DNA of 64,000 nt, from contig DBOM01000031.1 in the NCBI GenBank assembly GCA_002299965.1, positions 44,667 to 108,666 of the forward strand. Direction: 5' to 3'. Origin of the DNA: Caldiserica bacterium UBA646. Lineage in GTDB: Bacteria; Caldisericota; Caldisericia; Caldisericales; Caldisericaceae. Of the stretch, positions 26,384 through 35,615 are shown in pieces. The stretch's first letter is position 1. Every line of letters begins with the position of its first letter. The translations under genes and the position numbers were made by a program. The notes beneath the pieces are model-generated. The model did no database searches. It had not been told where the DNA came from and saw nothing but the letters and a program-made list of their open reading frames with translations.

Positions 26384-29137
26384 ATGGTAGGATTTATTAT
26401 CTTTTTGCTCTATTTTGTGTTTTTTATTCCGATTATAATTAGGGGGGTAAAAGCGCAGGGTGAGCCGCTAGAGATTGGCGAGGTTAAAAAACCTTTAATT
26501 ATTGCCGGTAGTGGCATAGTAATTGTTTCTTTATTCCTTGCACTCATTGATTTTGATGTTGCGTTTATGTGGTTTAAAAGCTTAAATTTTCTTCCGGCGT
26601 TTCTTACAAGAATATCCTGGCAGGTTATTCTTTATATTGTTGGTTTCTTTTTTTCCTGGGGCATATTTTCTCTATTTTTTTATATCCCAAGGCGAAGAGA
26701 AGAGTTAGAGGCTGGGGAAAAAATCGTAAAATATTCTAAAATTCTCATTCCGATTATCCTTGCTTTTTTTTCAGCTGGGACGCTTTCTTCTCACTTTATG
26801 ACTATCTTAATGTATTTTAACCGTTATACGTCGACTACAATCGATCCTATCTTTGGCAAATCCGTTTCTTTTTATATGTTTTCCTACCCATTCTTTTCAA
26901 CACTAATTTCTTATCTTATCGGAATTTTTGTGGTAGCATTTATTATAGAGGAAGGAGTTTACTGGTTTTATATCAAAGATAATTTTCATCCGCAATCTGA
27001 AGCTTCAAAGAGAGCGACCAATCTTTTATCTATTGTGGGCGGCATTTTATTTGTGCTTATAGGCTTAAAGATATATATAAATATTTATTCTCTTCTTTTA
27101 TCTTCAAGGGGAGCTGTGTTTGGTATTGGCTATACAGATTACCATATCCGAATTCCTTTATTTAAACTTCTAGCAGCAATATTTGGTGCGGGTGGAATCT
27201 TTCTATTTATTTATGCTATCTTTCCAAGATTTACGCGGAGAGACACGGTAATTAAAGTTCTTGTTATAGGTATTGCTGCGGGGCTTTTGTTGTACGGGAT
27301 TTTACCATCTTTGTATCAAACTTTGGTGGTTAAACCAAATGAATTGACTAAGGAATTAAGTTACCTTGAGTACAATATCTATGGGACAAGGCAAGGATAT
27401 GATCTGGAAAAAATTGAGTTAAAGGCATTTCCAGATATAAAGCCTCTCACATTAGATGATGTGCAAACAGAAAAAGTTCTTACAGATAATATTCGATTAT
27501 GGGATTGGCGTGCTCTAAATGATACGTACCAGCAGATACAGGCTATACGGCTCTATTATACGTTCAAAGATGTAGATGTGGATCGCTACTATATTGATGG
27601 TGAATACAGGGAAGTGATGATAGCTGCAAGAGAATTAGACCATGAACTTTTGCCTGCTGATTCTAAGAGCTGGGTCAATTTGCATCTAAAATATACTCAC
27701 GGTTATGGGATATGTATGAATACGGTGAATGAATTTACTCCCGATGGCCTGCCTGAGCTTCTTATAAAGGACATTCCACCTGTTTCTTCTATTGAAGGAG
27801 TTACAGTAAAGCGCCCTGAAATATATTTTGGAGAAACTAACAATGATTATGTATTTGTTAACACAAGTACTCCCGAATTTGATTATCCAAGAGGAGAGGA
27901 AAATGCTTACGTCACTTATGAGGGCGATGGAGGCATTACTATTTCACCGGTATCTCGTTTTATTTTTGCTATGCATTACAACGATGCAAGTATCATTCTT
28001 TCACGTTACCTTACCAGCGGTAGTAAGATTATGATTAATAGAAATATACAGGATAGAGTAAAGAGTATTGCTCCTTTCCTTATGTATGATAGAGATTCTT
28101 ACATCGTATTGGGTGATGACGGGAAATTGTATTGGATGGGAGATGCCTTTACATATTCTTCATTATATCCCTATTCAGAAATGATTGGTATGAACGGAAA
28201 AGGTATTAACTATATGAGAAACAGTGTAAAATATGTTGTTGATCCATATTCGGGAAAAGTACATTTTTACATTATTGACGACAGCGATCCTGTTATTCAG
28301 ACATATAAAAATATTTTTCCTTCCCTATTTAAAGATATCTCTGAGATGCCCCAATTTCTGGTAAAACATTTGCGTTATCCTGATGATTTTATGCAGTTGC
28401 AGGGCGAAGTTTATACCGTATATCATATGAACGATCCTGAGGTATTTTATAATAAAGAAGATAAATGGCAGATTGCAACAGAGAAATATCGGGCTTCAAC
28501 ACAGCAGGTATTGCCCTACTTTATGATTTTAGAAAACAGGGATACAGGAAAATATGAATTTGTTTCTAATTATCCATTTACTCCTTCCGGGAAAAATAAT
28601 CTTATTGCTCTTGCTATTGCTCAGTGTGATCCGGAAAACTATGGAGAAGTAACGGTTTACCAATTCTCCAAGGAGAAATTATTTTATGGTCCTTTGCAAA
28701 TTGAGGCGCGGGTAGACCAGAATTCAGAAATGTCAAAAGTTCTTACCTTATGGAATCAGCAGGGATCCGAGGTAATCAGAGGGAATATGCTTGCTCTTCC
28801 AATAGGAGATTCTATTCTTTATGTAGAACCTGTGTATCTTCAGGCAAGTACAAGTCGATTTCCTCAACTTAAGAAAGTTGTTGTTGCTACGCAAACGGAA
28901 CTTGTATGGGGAGATACTTTTGATGAGGCAATTTCACTTCTGTTTTCTGGATATCAAAAGCCGCCCGAAGAACCGGGGGAGGAAGTGACAACATCTGAAC
29001 TTATTAGCTCTGCTTTTGAACATATTGAAAAATATAAACAGTATATGGGAGAGGGTGAGTTTGAGCTTGCGGGCAAGGAGTTACAAATTGTGGAAGACAT
29101 TTTAAATCAATTATACCAAGAAAGACAAAATCCTTAG
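26384..29137 (+). CDS. UPF0182 family membrane protein
   Basis: 917 residues, standard for UPF0182. About seven membrane helices fill residues 1-320, including the family-typical FMWFKSLNF segment, TRISWQVILY and TDYHIRIPL. A large extracytoplasmic part (about 330-860) contains IRLWDWRALNDTYQQIQ, YTHGYGICMN and PYFGETNNDY-like blocks. A charged C-terminal tail follows. Function is unknown across the family. SD GGGAGGTGAG precedes the ATG. It is followed after 9 bp by pncB. Confidence 0.92.
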   Translation: MVGFIIFLLYFVFFIPIIIRGVKAQGEPLEIGEVKKPLIIAGSGIVIVSLFLALIDFDVAFMWFKSLNFLPAFLTRISWQVILYIVGFFFSWGIFSLFFYIPRRREELEAGEKIVKYSKILIPIILAFFSAGTLSSHFMTILMYFNRYTSTTIDPIFGKSVSFYMFSYPFFSTLISYLIGIFVVAFIIEEGVYWFYIKDNFHPQSEASKRATNLLSIVGGILFVLIGLKIYINIYSLLLSSRGAVFGIGYTDYHIRIPLFKLLAAIFGAGGIFLFIYAIFPRFTRRDTVIKVLVIGIAAGLLLYGILPSLYQTLVVKPNELTKELSYLEYNIYGTRQGYDLEKIELKAFPDIKPLTLDDVQTEKVLTDNIRLWDWRALNDTYQQIQAIRLYYTFKDVDVDRYYIDGEYREVMIAARELDHELLPADSKSWVNLHLKYTHGYGICMNTVNEFTPDGLPELLIKDIPPVSSIEGVTVKRPEIYFGETNNDYVFVNTSTPEFDYPRGEENAYVTYEGDGGITISPVSRFIFAMHYNDASIILSRYLTSGSKIMINRNIQDRVKSIAPFLMYDRDSYIVLGDDGKLYWMGDAFTYSSLYPYSEMIGMNGKGINYMRNSVKYVVDPYSGKVHFYIIDDSDPVIQTYKNIFPSLFKDISEMPQFLVKHLRYPDDFMQLQGEVYTVYHMNDPEVFYNKEDKWQIATEKYRASTQQVLPYFMILENRDTGKYEFVSNYPFTPSGKNNLIALAIAQCDPENYGEVTVYQFSKEKLFYGPLQIEARVDQNSEMSKVLTLWNQQGSEVIRGNMLALPIGDSILYVEPVYLQASTSRFPQLKKVVVATQTELVWGDTFDEAISLLFSGYQKPPEEPGEEVTTSELISSAFEHIEKYKQYMGEGEFELAGKELQIVEDILNQLYQERQNP

Positions 29138-29146
29138 GAGGGATGT

Positions 29147-30319
29147 ATGTTTTTTATTGCAAATGAAGATGAAATTCGCAAGGGTTTAACGAGTGATATT
29201 TATTTTGTAAGAGCAGAAGAAATACTGAAAAAAAAGGATATAAATAAACATGTTATTGCCGAATTTACTGCGCAATCTCTTCCTTATCCCTGGGCTATAT
29301 TTGTAGGACTTCCAGAGGTGATAGAACTGCTTAAAGACAAACCAGTAAATGTATGGGCAATGGAAGAAGGAACTATTTTTAGGGCACGTGATGAAGGAGG
29401 TACCCCTGTTCCTGTTATGGCAATTGAAGGCATGTATAAAGATTTTGCTGTTTATGAAACTCCTGCCCTGGGATTAATTTGTGAGTCTTCTGGCATCGCC
29501 ACAAAGACTGCACGCATTAAAAAAGTTGCGTTTGATAAAACAGTTCTTTCATTTGGAGTTAGGCGTATGCATCCTGCCATTACTCCTATGATTGATAGAT
29601 CTGCCTATATTGGTGGATGTGACGGCGTTTCAAGTATTCTTGGAGCAAAACTTATTGGTAAAAATCCTTCAGGAACTATTCCTCATGCGCTTGTTATAAA
29701 TTTAGGCGGAGTGGCCAATGCGATTATAGCTTTTGATGAATGCATTTCCACAGATGTCAATCGCATTGCACTTGTGGACACGTTCGGTGATGAAAAATCG
29801 GAAACCATTCAAGCTGTAGAAGCAATAGGTCACAAATTATACGGGGTGCGTTTGGACACGCCGCGTTCAAGAAGGGGAGTATTTGCCGATATTATAAGAG
29901 AGATTAAATGGGAGCTTGCTATAAGAGGATTTAAAGATGTAAAGATTTTTGTTTCTGGTGGGTTAGATGAAAATACGATACCAGAGCTTTCCGAAGCTGG
30001 TGCTGATGGTTTTGGTGTCGGCACCTCCGTCGCCAATGCACCGACAATAAATTTTGCGATGGATATAGTCGAAATGGATGGAAAACCTGTCGCAAAGAAA
30101 GGAAAGTTTAGTGGGAGAAAAAAGGTTTACAGGCAGATAAAAGATGGCAAGATGGCATTTAAAGTTGTTCCTTATAAGGAGAATGATTTTTGTACTGACG
30201 GATGGGAAGAAATGCTTGTACCTTTAATTAAAAATGGAGAAGTTGTTTATCATGAGCAAAATATAGACGATATACGTGGATATGTATTGGACCAATTAAA
30301 AGAAATTAATAATTTTTAA
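29147..30319 (+). CDS. pncB: Nicotinate phosphoribosyltransferase
   Basis: 390 residues. It converts nicotinate and PRPP to nicotinate mononucleotide in the NAD salvage pathway. Family blocks visible are TAQSLPYPWAIFVGL, the SFGVRRMHPA motif, DTFGDEK and the phosphate-binding end VSGGLDENTIPEL with GFGVGTSV. The length fits the shorter bacterial/archaeal NAPRTase subgroup rather than the E. coli form. SD AGGAGGG lies 4-5 nt before the ATG. Its stop overlaps the next start (TAATG). NAD salvage near a sirtuin gene may be coincidence. Confidence 0.92.
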   Translation: MFFIANEDEIRKGLTSDIYFVRAEEILKKKDINKHVIAEFTAQSLPYPWAIFVGLPEVIELLKDKPVNVWAMEEGTIFRARDEGGTPVPVMAIEGMYKDFAVYETPALGLICESSGIATKTARIKKVAFDKTVLSFGVRRMHPAITPMIDRSAYIGGCDGVSSILGAKLIGKNPSGTIPHALVINLGGVANAIIAFDECISTDVNRIALVDTFGDEKSETIQAVEAIGHKLYGVRLDTPRSRRGVFADIIREIKWELAIRGFKDVKIFVSGGLDENTIPELSEAGADGFGVGTSVANAPTINFAMDIVEMDGKPVAKKGKFSGRKKVYRQIKDGKMAFKVVPYKENDFCTDGWEEMLVPLIKNGEVVYHEQNIDDIRGYVLDQLKEINNF

Positions 30320-31539
30320 TGGAACTTTTTAATTCAGAAGGAAAGGAACCAATTCCTCCACTTGCTGATAGAATAAGACCAGATTCTCTTGCTGAATTTG
30401 TTGGTCAGGAAGAGCTCGTTGGCTTAGGTAAACCTCTTTATAAAATGATAGAGAGGAAATCTCTTAGTTCTTTTCTTATCTATGGCCCACCTGGTAGTGG
30501 CAAGACGACTATTGCTCTCATCGCATCTAAGAGGAGAAAAAAAACCTTCATTACTGCTACGACAGCACACATAAAAGATGTTCGATCTATGCTCCTAAGA
30601 TTCAAAAAAGAGAAAGAATTTTCTAAAGTGCAGCATGTGTTAATAGTCGATGAGATTCAGCATTTCACAAGAAGAGAGCAGGATGCGTTTCTTGGCCCTG
30701 TAGAGCGGGGCGATATCATTCTTATCGCTTTAACAACGGAGAATCCTTCTTTTTATATTAATTCTGCGCTTCTTTCCAGGCTTTCTGTTTTTGTATTTAA
30801 TCGGCTTGCTGAAGATGAAATACGGAGAGTTGTACAGGGGGCTCTTACAAAAGATACGATAATGGCGGAGAAAAAATTAACTGAAGAAGCTTTGGATAGA
30901 ATTACGGTGCTAGCGGATGGAGATGCTAGAAGGGCATTAAACATTCTTGAATCCGTTGCGGTAAATAGTGAAAAAAATACGGTTGATTTAAGCGATGTAG
31001 AAAACTTTTTAACAAACCCTCTTTATTATGGTAAAGAACACCATTATGATCTTATCTCGGCATTCATTAAGAGCATGAGAGGGAGTGACTCAGACGCAGC
31101 GCTTTATTATTTTTATAGAATGATTGATGCAGGGGAGGATCCTCGTTATGTAGCAAGGAGAATGATACGTTTTGCCGCTGAGGATATTGGTTTAAAGGAC
31201 CCGAATGCTCTTATTATGGCAAATGCAGCACGAGATGCTTTTCAAAACATTGGTCCGCCTGAGGGTTATCTCGTACTTGCAGAAGCAGCTGTTTATCTTG
31301 CAAGGGCTGCTAAATGTAATGCGCTTTATCTTGCAGAAAATGAAGTCCTAAAGGTTATTAAGGAAACTGGAAATCTTGAAGTCCCTAAGAAATTAAGGAA
31401 TCCTGTAACTTCTTTAATGAAGAAGTGGGGTTATGGCAAAGGATATAAGTATCCCCATAATTACGAAGGGCATAAGGTAGAAAATGAGAATTACCTGCCC
31501 GAACAAATTAAAGGGAAAAAATTTTATAAAGAAGAGTAG
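30319..31539 (+). CDS. rarA: Replication-associated recombination protein RarA/MgsA (AAA+ ATPase)
   Basis: 406 residues, slightly short for the family. It has Walker A GPPGSGKTT at residues 56-64, Walker B VDEIQHF (usually DEIHRF), sensor region TTENPSFYINSALLSR and the C-terminal MgsA block ARRMIRFAAEDIGL-DP-A. RarA is a clamp-loader-related ATPase that acts at stalled forks with SSB. It begins one base inside the pncB stop (TAATG) and therefore is read only after pncB. Confidence 0.95.
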   Translation: MELFNSEGKEPIPPLADRIRPDSLAEFVGQEELVGLGKPLYKMIERKSLSSFLIYGPPGSGKTTIALIASKRRKKTFITATTAHIKDVRSMLLRFKKEKEFSKVQHVLIVDEIQHFTRREQDAFLGPVERGDIILIALTTENPSFYINSALLSRLSVFVFNRLAEDEIRRVVQGALTKDTIMAEKKLTEEALDRITVLADGDARRALNILESVAVNSEKNTVDLSDVENFLTNPLYYGKEHHYDLISAFIKSMRGSDSDAALYYFYRMIDAGEDPRYVARRMIRFAAEDIGLKDPNALIMANAARDAFQNIGPPEGYLVLAEAAVYLARAAKCNALYLAENEVLKVIKETGNLEVPKKLRNPVTSLMKKWGYGKGYKYPHNYEGHKVENENYLPEQIKGKKFYKEE

Positions 31540-31609
31540 CTTTATTACGCATTGTCACAGTAAAAAAAGTGTGTTGACTTTAAAAATACAACGATTTTAG
31601 GAAAAACTA

Positions 31610-31637
31610 TTGCAAAATGTTTTTATTTCACTATAAT
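31610..31637 (+). promoter_or_regulatory. Cold-shock gene promoter and leader
   Basis: TTGCAA (31610-31615), 16-bp spacer, TATAAT (31632-31637). The leader of about 42 nt includes CTGCGTTT/AAACGTAG, a near-perfect hairpin. Leader hairpins are common in cold-shock mRNAs, but a thermosensing role here is only inference. Confidence 0.65.
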
Positions 31638-31685
31638 GCTATCACCTGCGTTTAAAACGTAGAGATTTTTTAGGAGGTTTACGAG

Positions 31686-31898
31686 TTGAAAAGAATTACA
31701 GGATCAGTAAAATGGTTTAATGCCCAAAAAGGGTATGGTTTTCTAGTATGTGATGACGATGGAAAAGAGATTTTTGTGCACTTTTCTGCAATTTCCGGTG
31801 ATGGTTACAAGACGCTTAAAGAAGGCGACAAAGTAGAGTTTGAAGCTGTTGATAGCGACAAAGGTCTTCAAGCACATGACGTTATAGTTGTTGAATAA
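31686..31898 (+). CDS. Cold-shock domain protein
   Basis: 70 residues, a single OB-fold CSD that binds single-stranded RNA/DNA and melts mRNA structure. RNP1 is KGYGFL (residues 15-20) and RNP2 is IFVHFS (29-34); the N-terminal GSVKWFNAQ is canonical. The start is TTG 31686, 6 nt after TAGGAGGT; no ATG is available. Monocistronic, with its own promoter and a strong terminator. Confidence 0.96.
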   Translation: MKRITGSVKWFNAQKGYGFLVCDDDGKEIFVHFSAISGDGYKTLKEGDKVEFEAVDSDKGLQAHDVIVVE

Positions 31899-31921
31899 TT
31901 TCATCTAAAAAAAGAAAACGC

Positions 31922-31953
31922 AAATTCCCGGCGAAAGCCGGGAATTTTTATTT
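31922..31953 (+). terminator. Terminator of cold-shock gene
   Basis: Perfect 9-bp stem ATTCCCGGC/GCCGGGAAT with a GAAA tetraloop, followed by a T-rich run. It lies 25 nt past the csp stop and just before the topB-like gene's -10 box. Confidence 0.95.
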
Positions 31954-31966
31954 TAAAGTTTTCATG

Positions 31967-31972
31967 TACAAT
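31967..31972 (+). promoter_or_regulatory. -10 box of topB-like gene (predicted leaderless)
   Basis: TACAAT is followed by exactly 7 nt and then the ATG at 31980. No SD exists in this interval. The strong upstream csp terminator requires a new promoter here. The -35 is weak because that position is the terminator T run. Confidence 0.5.
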
Positions 31973-31979
31973 ATGCAAT

Positions 31980-34391
31980 ATGAAAAAGACACTAATTATA
32001 ACAGAGAAACCCTCAGTAGCACATGATATTGCTAAAGTTTTAAGAGGATTCTCTAACAAAAAAGATTATTTAGAAAGCGAGCAATTCGTTTTAACATGGG
32101 CTCTCGGCCATCTTGTGACACTTTTTGAGCCGGAAGATTACGACAAAAAATTAAAATTTTGGCAATTAGCTACATTGCCTATTATCCCTGATGAATTTCA
32201 ATTCAAACCTATCGAAAAAACGAAAAGTAGACTTTCTTTGATTAAAAAACTCATGAAAAGAAGCGATATTGATGTTATAGTGAATGCGTGCGATGCAGGG
32301 CGAGAAGGAGAACTTATTTTTAGAAACATTTTCCGTATCATTTCGCCAGGTAAAAAAACGGTAAAGAGACTCTGGCTTTCTGCTATGACAGAGGAAGAGA
32401 TTTCAAAGGGTTTTGCACATTTGCAAAATTCAGAAGAATTTGATTCATTGGGAACAGCTGCGCTGTTGAGGATGGAAAGCGATTGGCTTGCAGGGATTAA
32501 TGCGACAAGAGCTTTTACGAGGAGATGGGGTTCAGGAGAGATTCTTTCGCTTGGCCGCGTGCAAACACCTACATTGAGTATTATTTGCAGCAGAGAACAA
32601 ATAATAAAAAACTTTAAGAAAGAGCAGTATTTCGAGCTGGAAGGAATATTTACAGCAAAGAATATCTCATATAAAGGCACCCGTATCGATAAAAAAGGCA
32701 ACACACGCATAAAAACCAAGAAAGAAGCGTCAACCTTATTGGAAAAGGTAAAAGGGAAAGAAGGTAACGTATTAAATATTAAAAGAAGTGAAAAAAAGAA
32801 ACCTCACCCCCTTCTTTATGATCTTACAGAGCTTCAAAGAGATGCTAATAGGCGTTTTGGTTATTCCGCCCAACGAACTTTAAATATTGCTCAAAAACTA
32901 TATGAAAGCAAAAAGCTTATTACATATCCGAGAACGGACAGCAGGTATTTGCCTAAATCAATGGTTTCCGAAGTAAAGAAGATCATAAAAGGCATTTCTG
33001 TTCATCCATATAATGAATTTATTGAGGAAATCCTTTCAAAGCAAATTAAACTTGATTCAAGAGTAGTTAATGATAAAGGCGTAACCGACCATTTTGCAAT
33101 TATTCCTACTGGTAAAATGCCTGTATTTTCCCAATTAAAAGGAGAAGAGCAAAATATATTTGATCTCGTAGCAAGGAGATTTCTGTCTGTATTCTTTTCT
33201 TACGCTCTCGTTGAAGGGCTTTCTTTTAAAACTAGTGTTGAAAAAGAAGTATTTAAAACTGAACTTTCAAGGATTAAGGAACCAGGCTGGATGGTAGTGT
33301 ACAACGTTCAGGAGAAAAATGTATTAGTAAATGTTGAAGAAGCAATGAAAGTCTTATTGGATAAAATAAATCTTCTTGAAAAAGAAACCCAACCTCCTGC
33401 TCGTTTTACTGACGCTACCATACTTACTGCTATGGAAACAGCTGGCAAGCTTGTTGAAGATGAAGAGTTAAAGGAAGCTATGAAAGAAAGAGGATTGGGC
33501 ACTCCCGCTACAAGAGCGAGCATTATAGAACGGCTTATCAGTGTGGGATATATAGAGCGGTCCGCTAAAAGTCTTGTTCCGCTGGATAAAGGAATGAGAC
33601 TTATTGATCTGGTGATGACGATTAGTGCTGGTGAAATTTTAGCTCCAGCGCTTACTGGCGAATGGGAGAAAAAGTTGCGAGATATTGAAAAAGAAAAACT
33701 TCAGCCAGATAAATTTATGACCGGTATAAAACAACTTACCTCTACTATTGTAAAAAAGGTAAAAGATTATAATGGAGACAGCACTGCAGTAATAGGCGAC
33801 GGCAAACCTATCGGCAAATGCCCGAAGTGCGGTGCCAATGTGGTAGAAACAGCAAAAGCATTTTCTTGTATTAATAGAGCGGAGAAAACTTGCGATTTTA
33901 TTATCTGGAAAAAACTTGTGAACAAGACAATAACAAAAGAGGTTGCCGAGAAGCTTCTTAAGGGTGAAACGATACATATGACAGATTTTATTTCAAAAGC
34001 GCGAAAGCGTTTTGATGCGGATATTGCTCTTGTTGATAGCAAAGTTAGTTTCCTTTTCCCTGAAAGGCAAAAGGACGAACTATTGGATCCAACACCTATT
34101 GGTAAATGCCCGAAGTGCGGCGCCGATATATTGGAAGGAAAAGAAACGTATTTTTGTTCTAAAAGGGACGATGGATGCACTTTTTACATTAAAAAGGTGC
34201 TGGGCAATAAACAAATTACAAAAGATATTGTCGTAAACCTTCTCAATAACAAGACAACAGAACTTCTTACTGATTTTTTGTCAAAAAATGGGAAACCTTT
34301 TTCTGCTTTTTTGTATTTTGATAACCATTATAAGGTAAGATTCAAGTTTGAAAATAAAAAGAGACCAAGAAGTAACAGAAAAAGACAATGA
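31980..34391 (+). CDS. topB: DNA topoisomerase III-like type IA topoisomerase
   Basis: 803 residues. The Toprim domain starts TLIITEKPSVAHDIA and carries DAGREGELIFR. The catalytic tyrosine is in LITYPRTDSRYLP, and GLGTPATRASIIERL is the usual TopB block. The enzyme passes single strands to decatenate DNA and resolve recombination intermediates. The C-terminus adds two similar modules (from about residues 610 and 705), each with GKCPKCGA, a cysteine-containing zinc-ribbon remnant and an ITK-LL-TDF-SK helical repeat. There is no SD. Its TGA overlaps the next ATG. Confidence 0.92.
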   Translation: MKKTLIITEKPSVAHDIAKVLRGFSNKKDYLESEQFVLTWALGHLVTLFEPEDYDKKLKFWQLATLPIIPDEFQFKPIEKTKSRLSLIKKLMKRSDIDVIVNACDAGREGELIFRNIFRIISPGKKTVKRLWLSAMTEEEISKGFAHLQNSEEFDSLGTAALLRMESDWLAGINATRAFTRRWGSGEILSLGRVQTPTLSIICSREQIIKNFKKEQYFELEGIFTAKNISYKGTRIDKKGNTRIKTKKEASTLLEKVKGKEGNVLNIKRSEKKKPHPLLYDLTELQRDANRRFGYSAQRTLNIAQKLYESKKLITYPRTDSRYLPKSMVSEVKKIIKGISVHPYNEFIEEILSKQIKLDSRVVNDKGVTDHFAIIPTGKMPVFSQLKGEEQNIFDLVARRFLSVFFSYALVEGLSFKTSVEKEVFKTELSRIKEPGWMVVYNVQEKNVLVNVEEAMKVLLDKINLLEKETQPPARFTDATILTAMETAGKLVEDEELKEAMKERGLGTPATRASIIERLISVGYIERSAKSLVPLDKGMRLIDLVMTISAGEILAPALTGEWEKKLRDIEKEKLQPDKFMTGIKQLTSTIVKKVKDYNGDSTAVIGDGKPIGKCPKCGANVVETAKAFSCINRAEKTCDFIIWKKLVNKTITKEVAEKLLKGETIHMTDFISKARKRFDADIALVDSKVSFLFPERQKDELLDPTPIGKCPKCGADILEGKETYFCSKRDDGCTFYIKKVLGNKQITKDIVVNLLNNKTTELLTDFLSKNGKPFSAFLYFDNHYKVRFKFENKKRPRSNRKRQ

Positions 34392-34921
34392 TAATTGTTG
34401 TTGCAGGCAATGGAAGTAATTCCGGGAAAACGACATTAATACGGGTTATACTTTCTTTGTATCCTGATATGTTCGATGTGGTAAAACTTACTCCATCCGA
34501 TAAACTTGGAAGTGCTATTGAGGTTGATAAATCTGAGCTTTTGAGGGGCGACAAGGATACAGCGTTTTTTATGCAAGAGGGTGCAAGAAAAGTGGTTTGG
34601 ATTCATGGGAAGGCAAAGGATATAGGTTCTTTGCTAAAGTCTTCTCTTGCACAACTTGGAGAGAATATAATTATCGAAGGGAACAGTGCTCTTAGATACA
34701 TAAAACCAGATTTGACATTTTTTATTGTGAGAGAACTTGGCAGTATGGTCAACGAGAGTGCTGCGTTTGCAGAAAGTATGGCTGATTACATTATTTTAAA
34801 TAAAACTTCCGTAAATTACAGCAAAAACGGCAATATCTTAAGTGTTTCTCTTCTTGAAGCTTTAGCTGACCCTGGTAAATTCGCTGATGAATTTAGCAAA
34901 ATTCTACGAAAATTTAAATAA
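34388..34921 (+). CDS. MobB-like P-loop GTPase
   Basis: 177 residues with an N-terminal P-loop GNGSNSGKTTL and a later IIEGNSALRYIKPDL segment, the layout of MobB-type proteins that assist guanylation of molybdopterin. It is coupled to the topB-like gene by an ATGA overlap. A molybdopterin-binding-domain protein is encoded at 58279-58866, but no other cofactor-synthesis genes are in the window. Another small P-loop protein family cannot be excluded. Confidence 0.55.
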   Translation: MIIVVAGNGSNSGKTTLIRVILSLYPDMFDVVKLTPSDKLGSAIEVDKSELLRGDKDTAFFMQEGARKVVWIHGKAKDIGSLLKSSLAQLGENIIIEGNSALRYIKPDLTFFIVRELGSMVNESAAFAESMADYIILNKTSVNYSKNGNILSVSLLEALADPGKFADEFSKILRKFK

Positions 34922-34948
34922 TTTGTGTGAGGTTTAATACGAACATTA

Positions 34949-35602
34949 TTACATTTCTTTTATAATAATATTGCCAATGATATCTGCTGCCTCTGAGATT
35001 CTGTCTGCGGAGTTGCTTATATGCCTGTATACTTCCCTTACTTTAAAGATATAGTGAAAATCAGGATTTGTGAATAGTTCAGCCAGTGCTTCGCGATATG
35101 TTTCTTCTATTTCATTTTCGATGGATTTGGCAGCAATGATATTATTGTTTACGAGTTGTTTATTTTCGGATAGTTTGCTTACAGCGTAATTAATATGTGT
35201 AACACCTCTTGATAATTTTTCGATCATTTTTTTAAGGTAAAAATTTGGATAGATATCATATACTATCATTTCTTTAACCGTGTTTAGTGAGTAGTCTAGC
35301 ATATCGTCTATTATACTGGATAAAGTAAATATGTCTTGCCTATCAAAAGGCGTAATAAAACTTTTATTAAGTTCATTAATTAGTTCTCTTCTTGCCTTAT
35401 CTCCCTCTTCTTCCACTTTTTTAATCTTAATTTTTAAGTTGTGTCTGAGTACAGCATGATCGGATACTTTTTCATCTATACCCATAAAATTATTGAGAAG
35501 GTTTGCTCCTTTTACTGTAAGATCTCCCTGTTTTTTTATCAGGACATAAAAAGAATCAGATTTTTTAAAAATCGAACTCCATAGTTTCATTTTCTTTTTC
35601 AC
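34949..35602 (-). CDS. DUF47/PhoU-like phosphate transport regulator
   Basis: 217 residues, all helical, with the DUF47 pattern of two PhoU-like helical repeats (SSIIDDMLDYS and RISEAADIIGNII near the end). DUF47 proteins are nearly always paired with Pit transporters and are thought to modulate them. It follows pit by 13 bp on the same strand. The start is ATG at 35602 with an SD-like GGAG upstream inside the pit-DUF47 gap. Confidence 0.92.
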   Translation of the reverse strand: MKKKMKLWSSIFKKSDSFYVLIKKQGDLTVKGANLLNNFMGIDEKVSDHAVLRHNLKIKIKKVEEEGDKARRELINELNKSFITPFDRQDIFTLSSIIDDMLDYSLNTVKEMIVYDIYPNFYLKKMIEKLSRGVTHINYAVSKLSENKQLVNNNIIAAKSIENEIEETYREALAELFTNPDFHYIFKVREVYRHISNSADRISEAADIIGNIIIKEM

Positions 35603-35615
35603 TCTCCTATATAGT

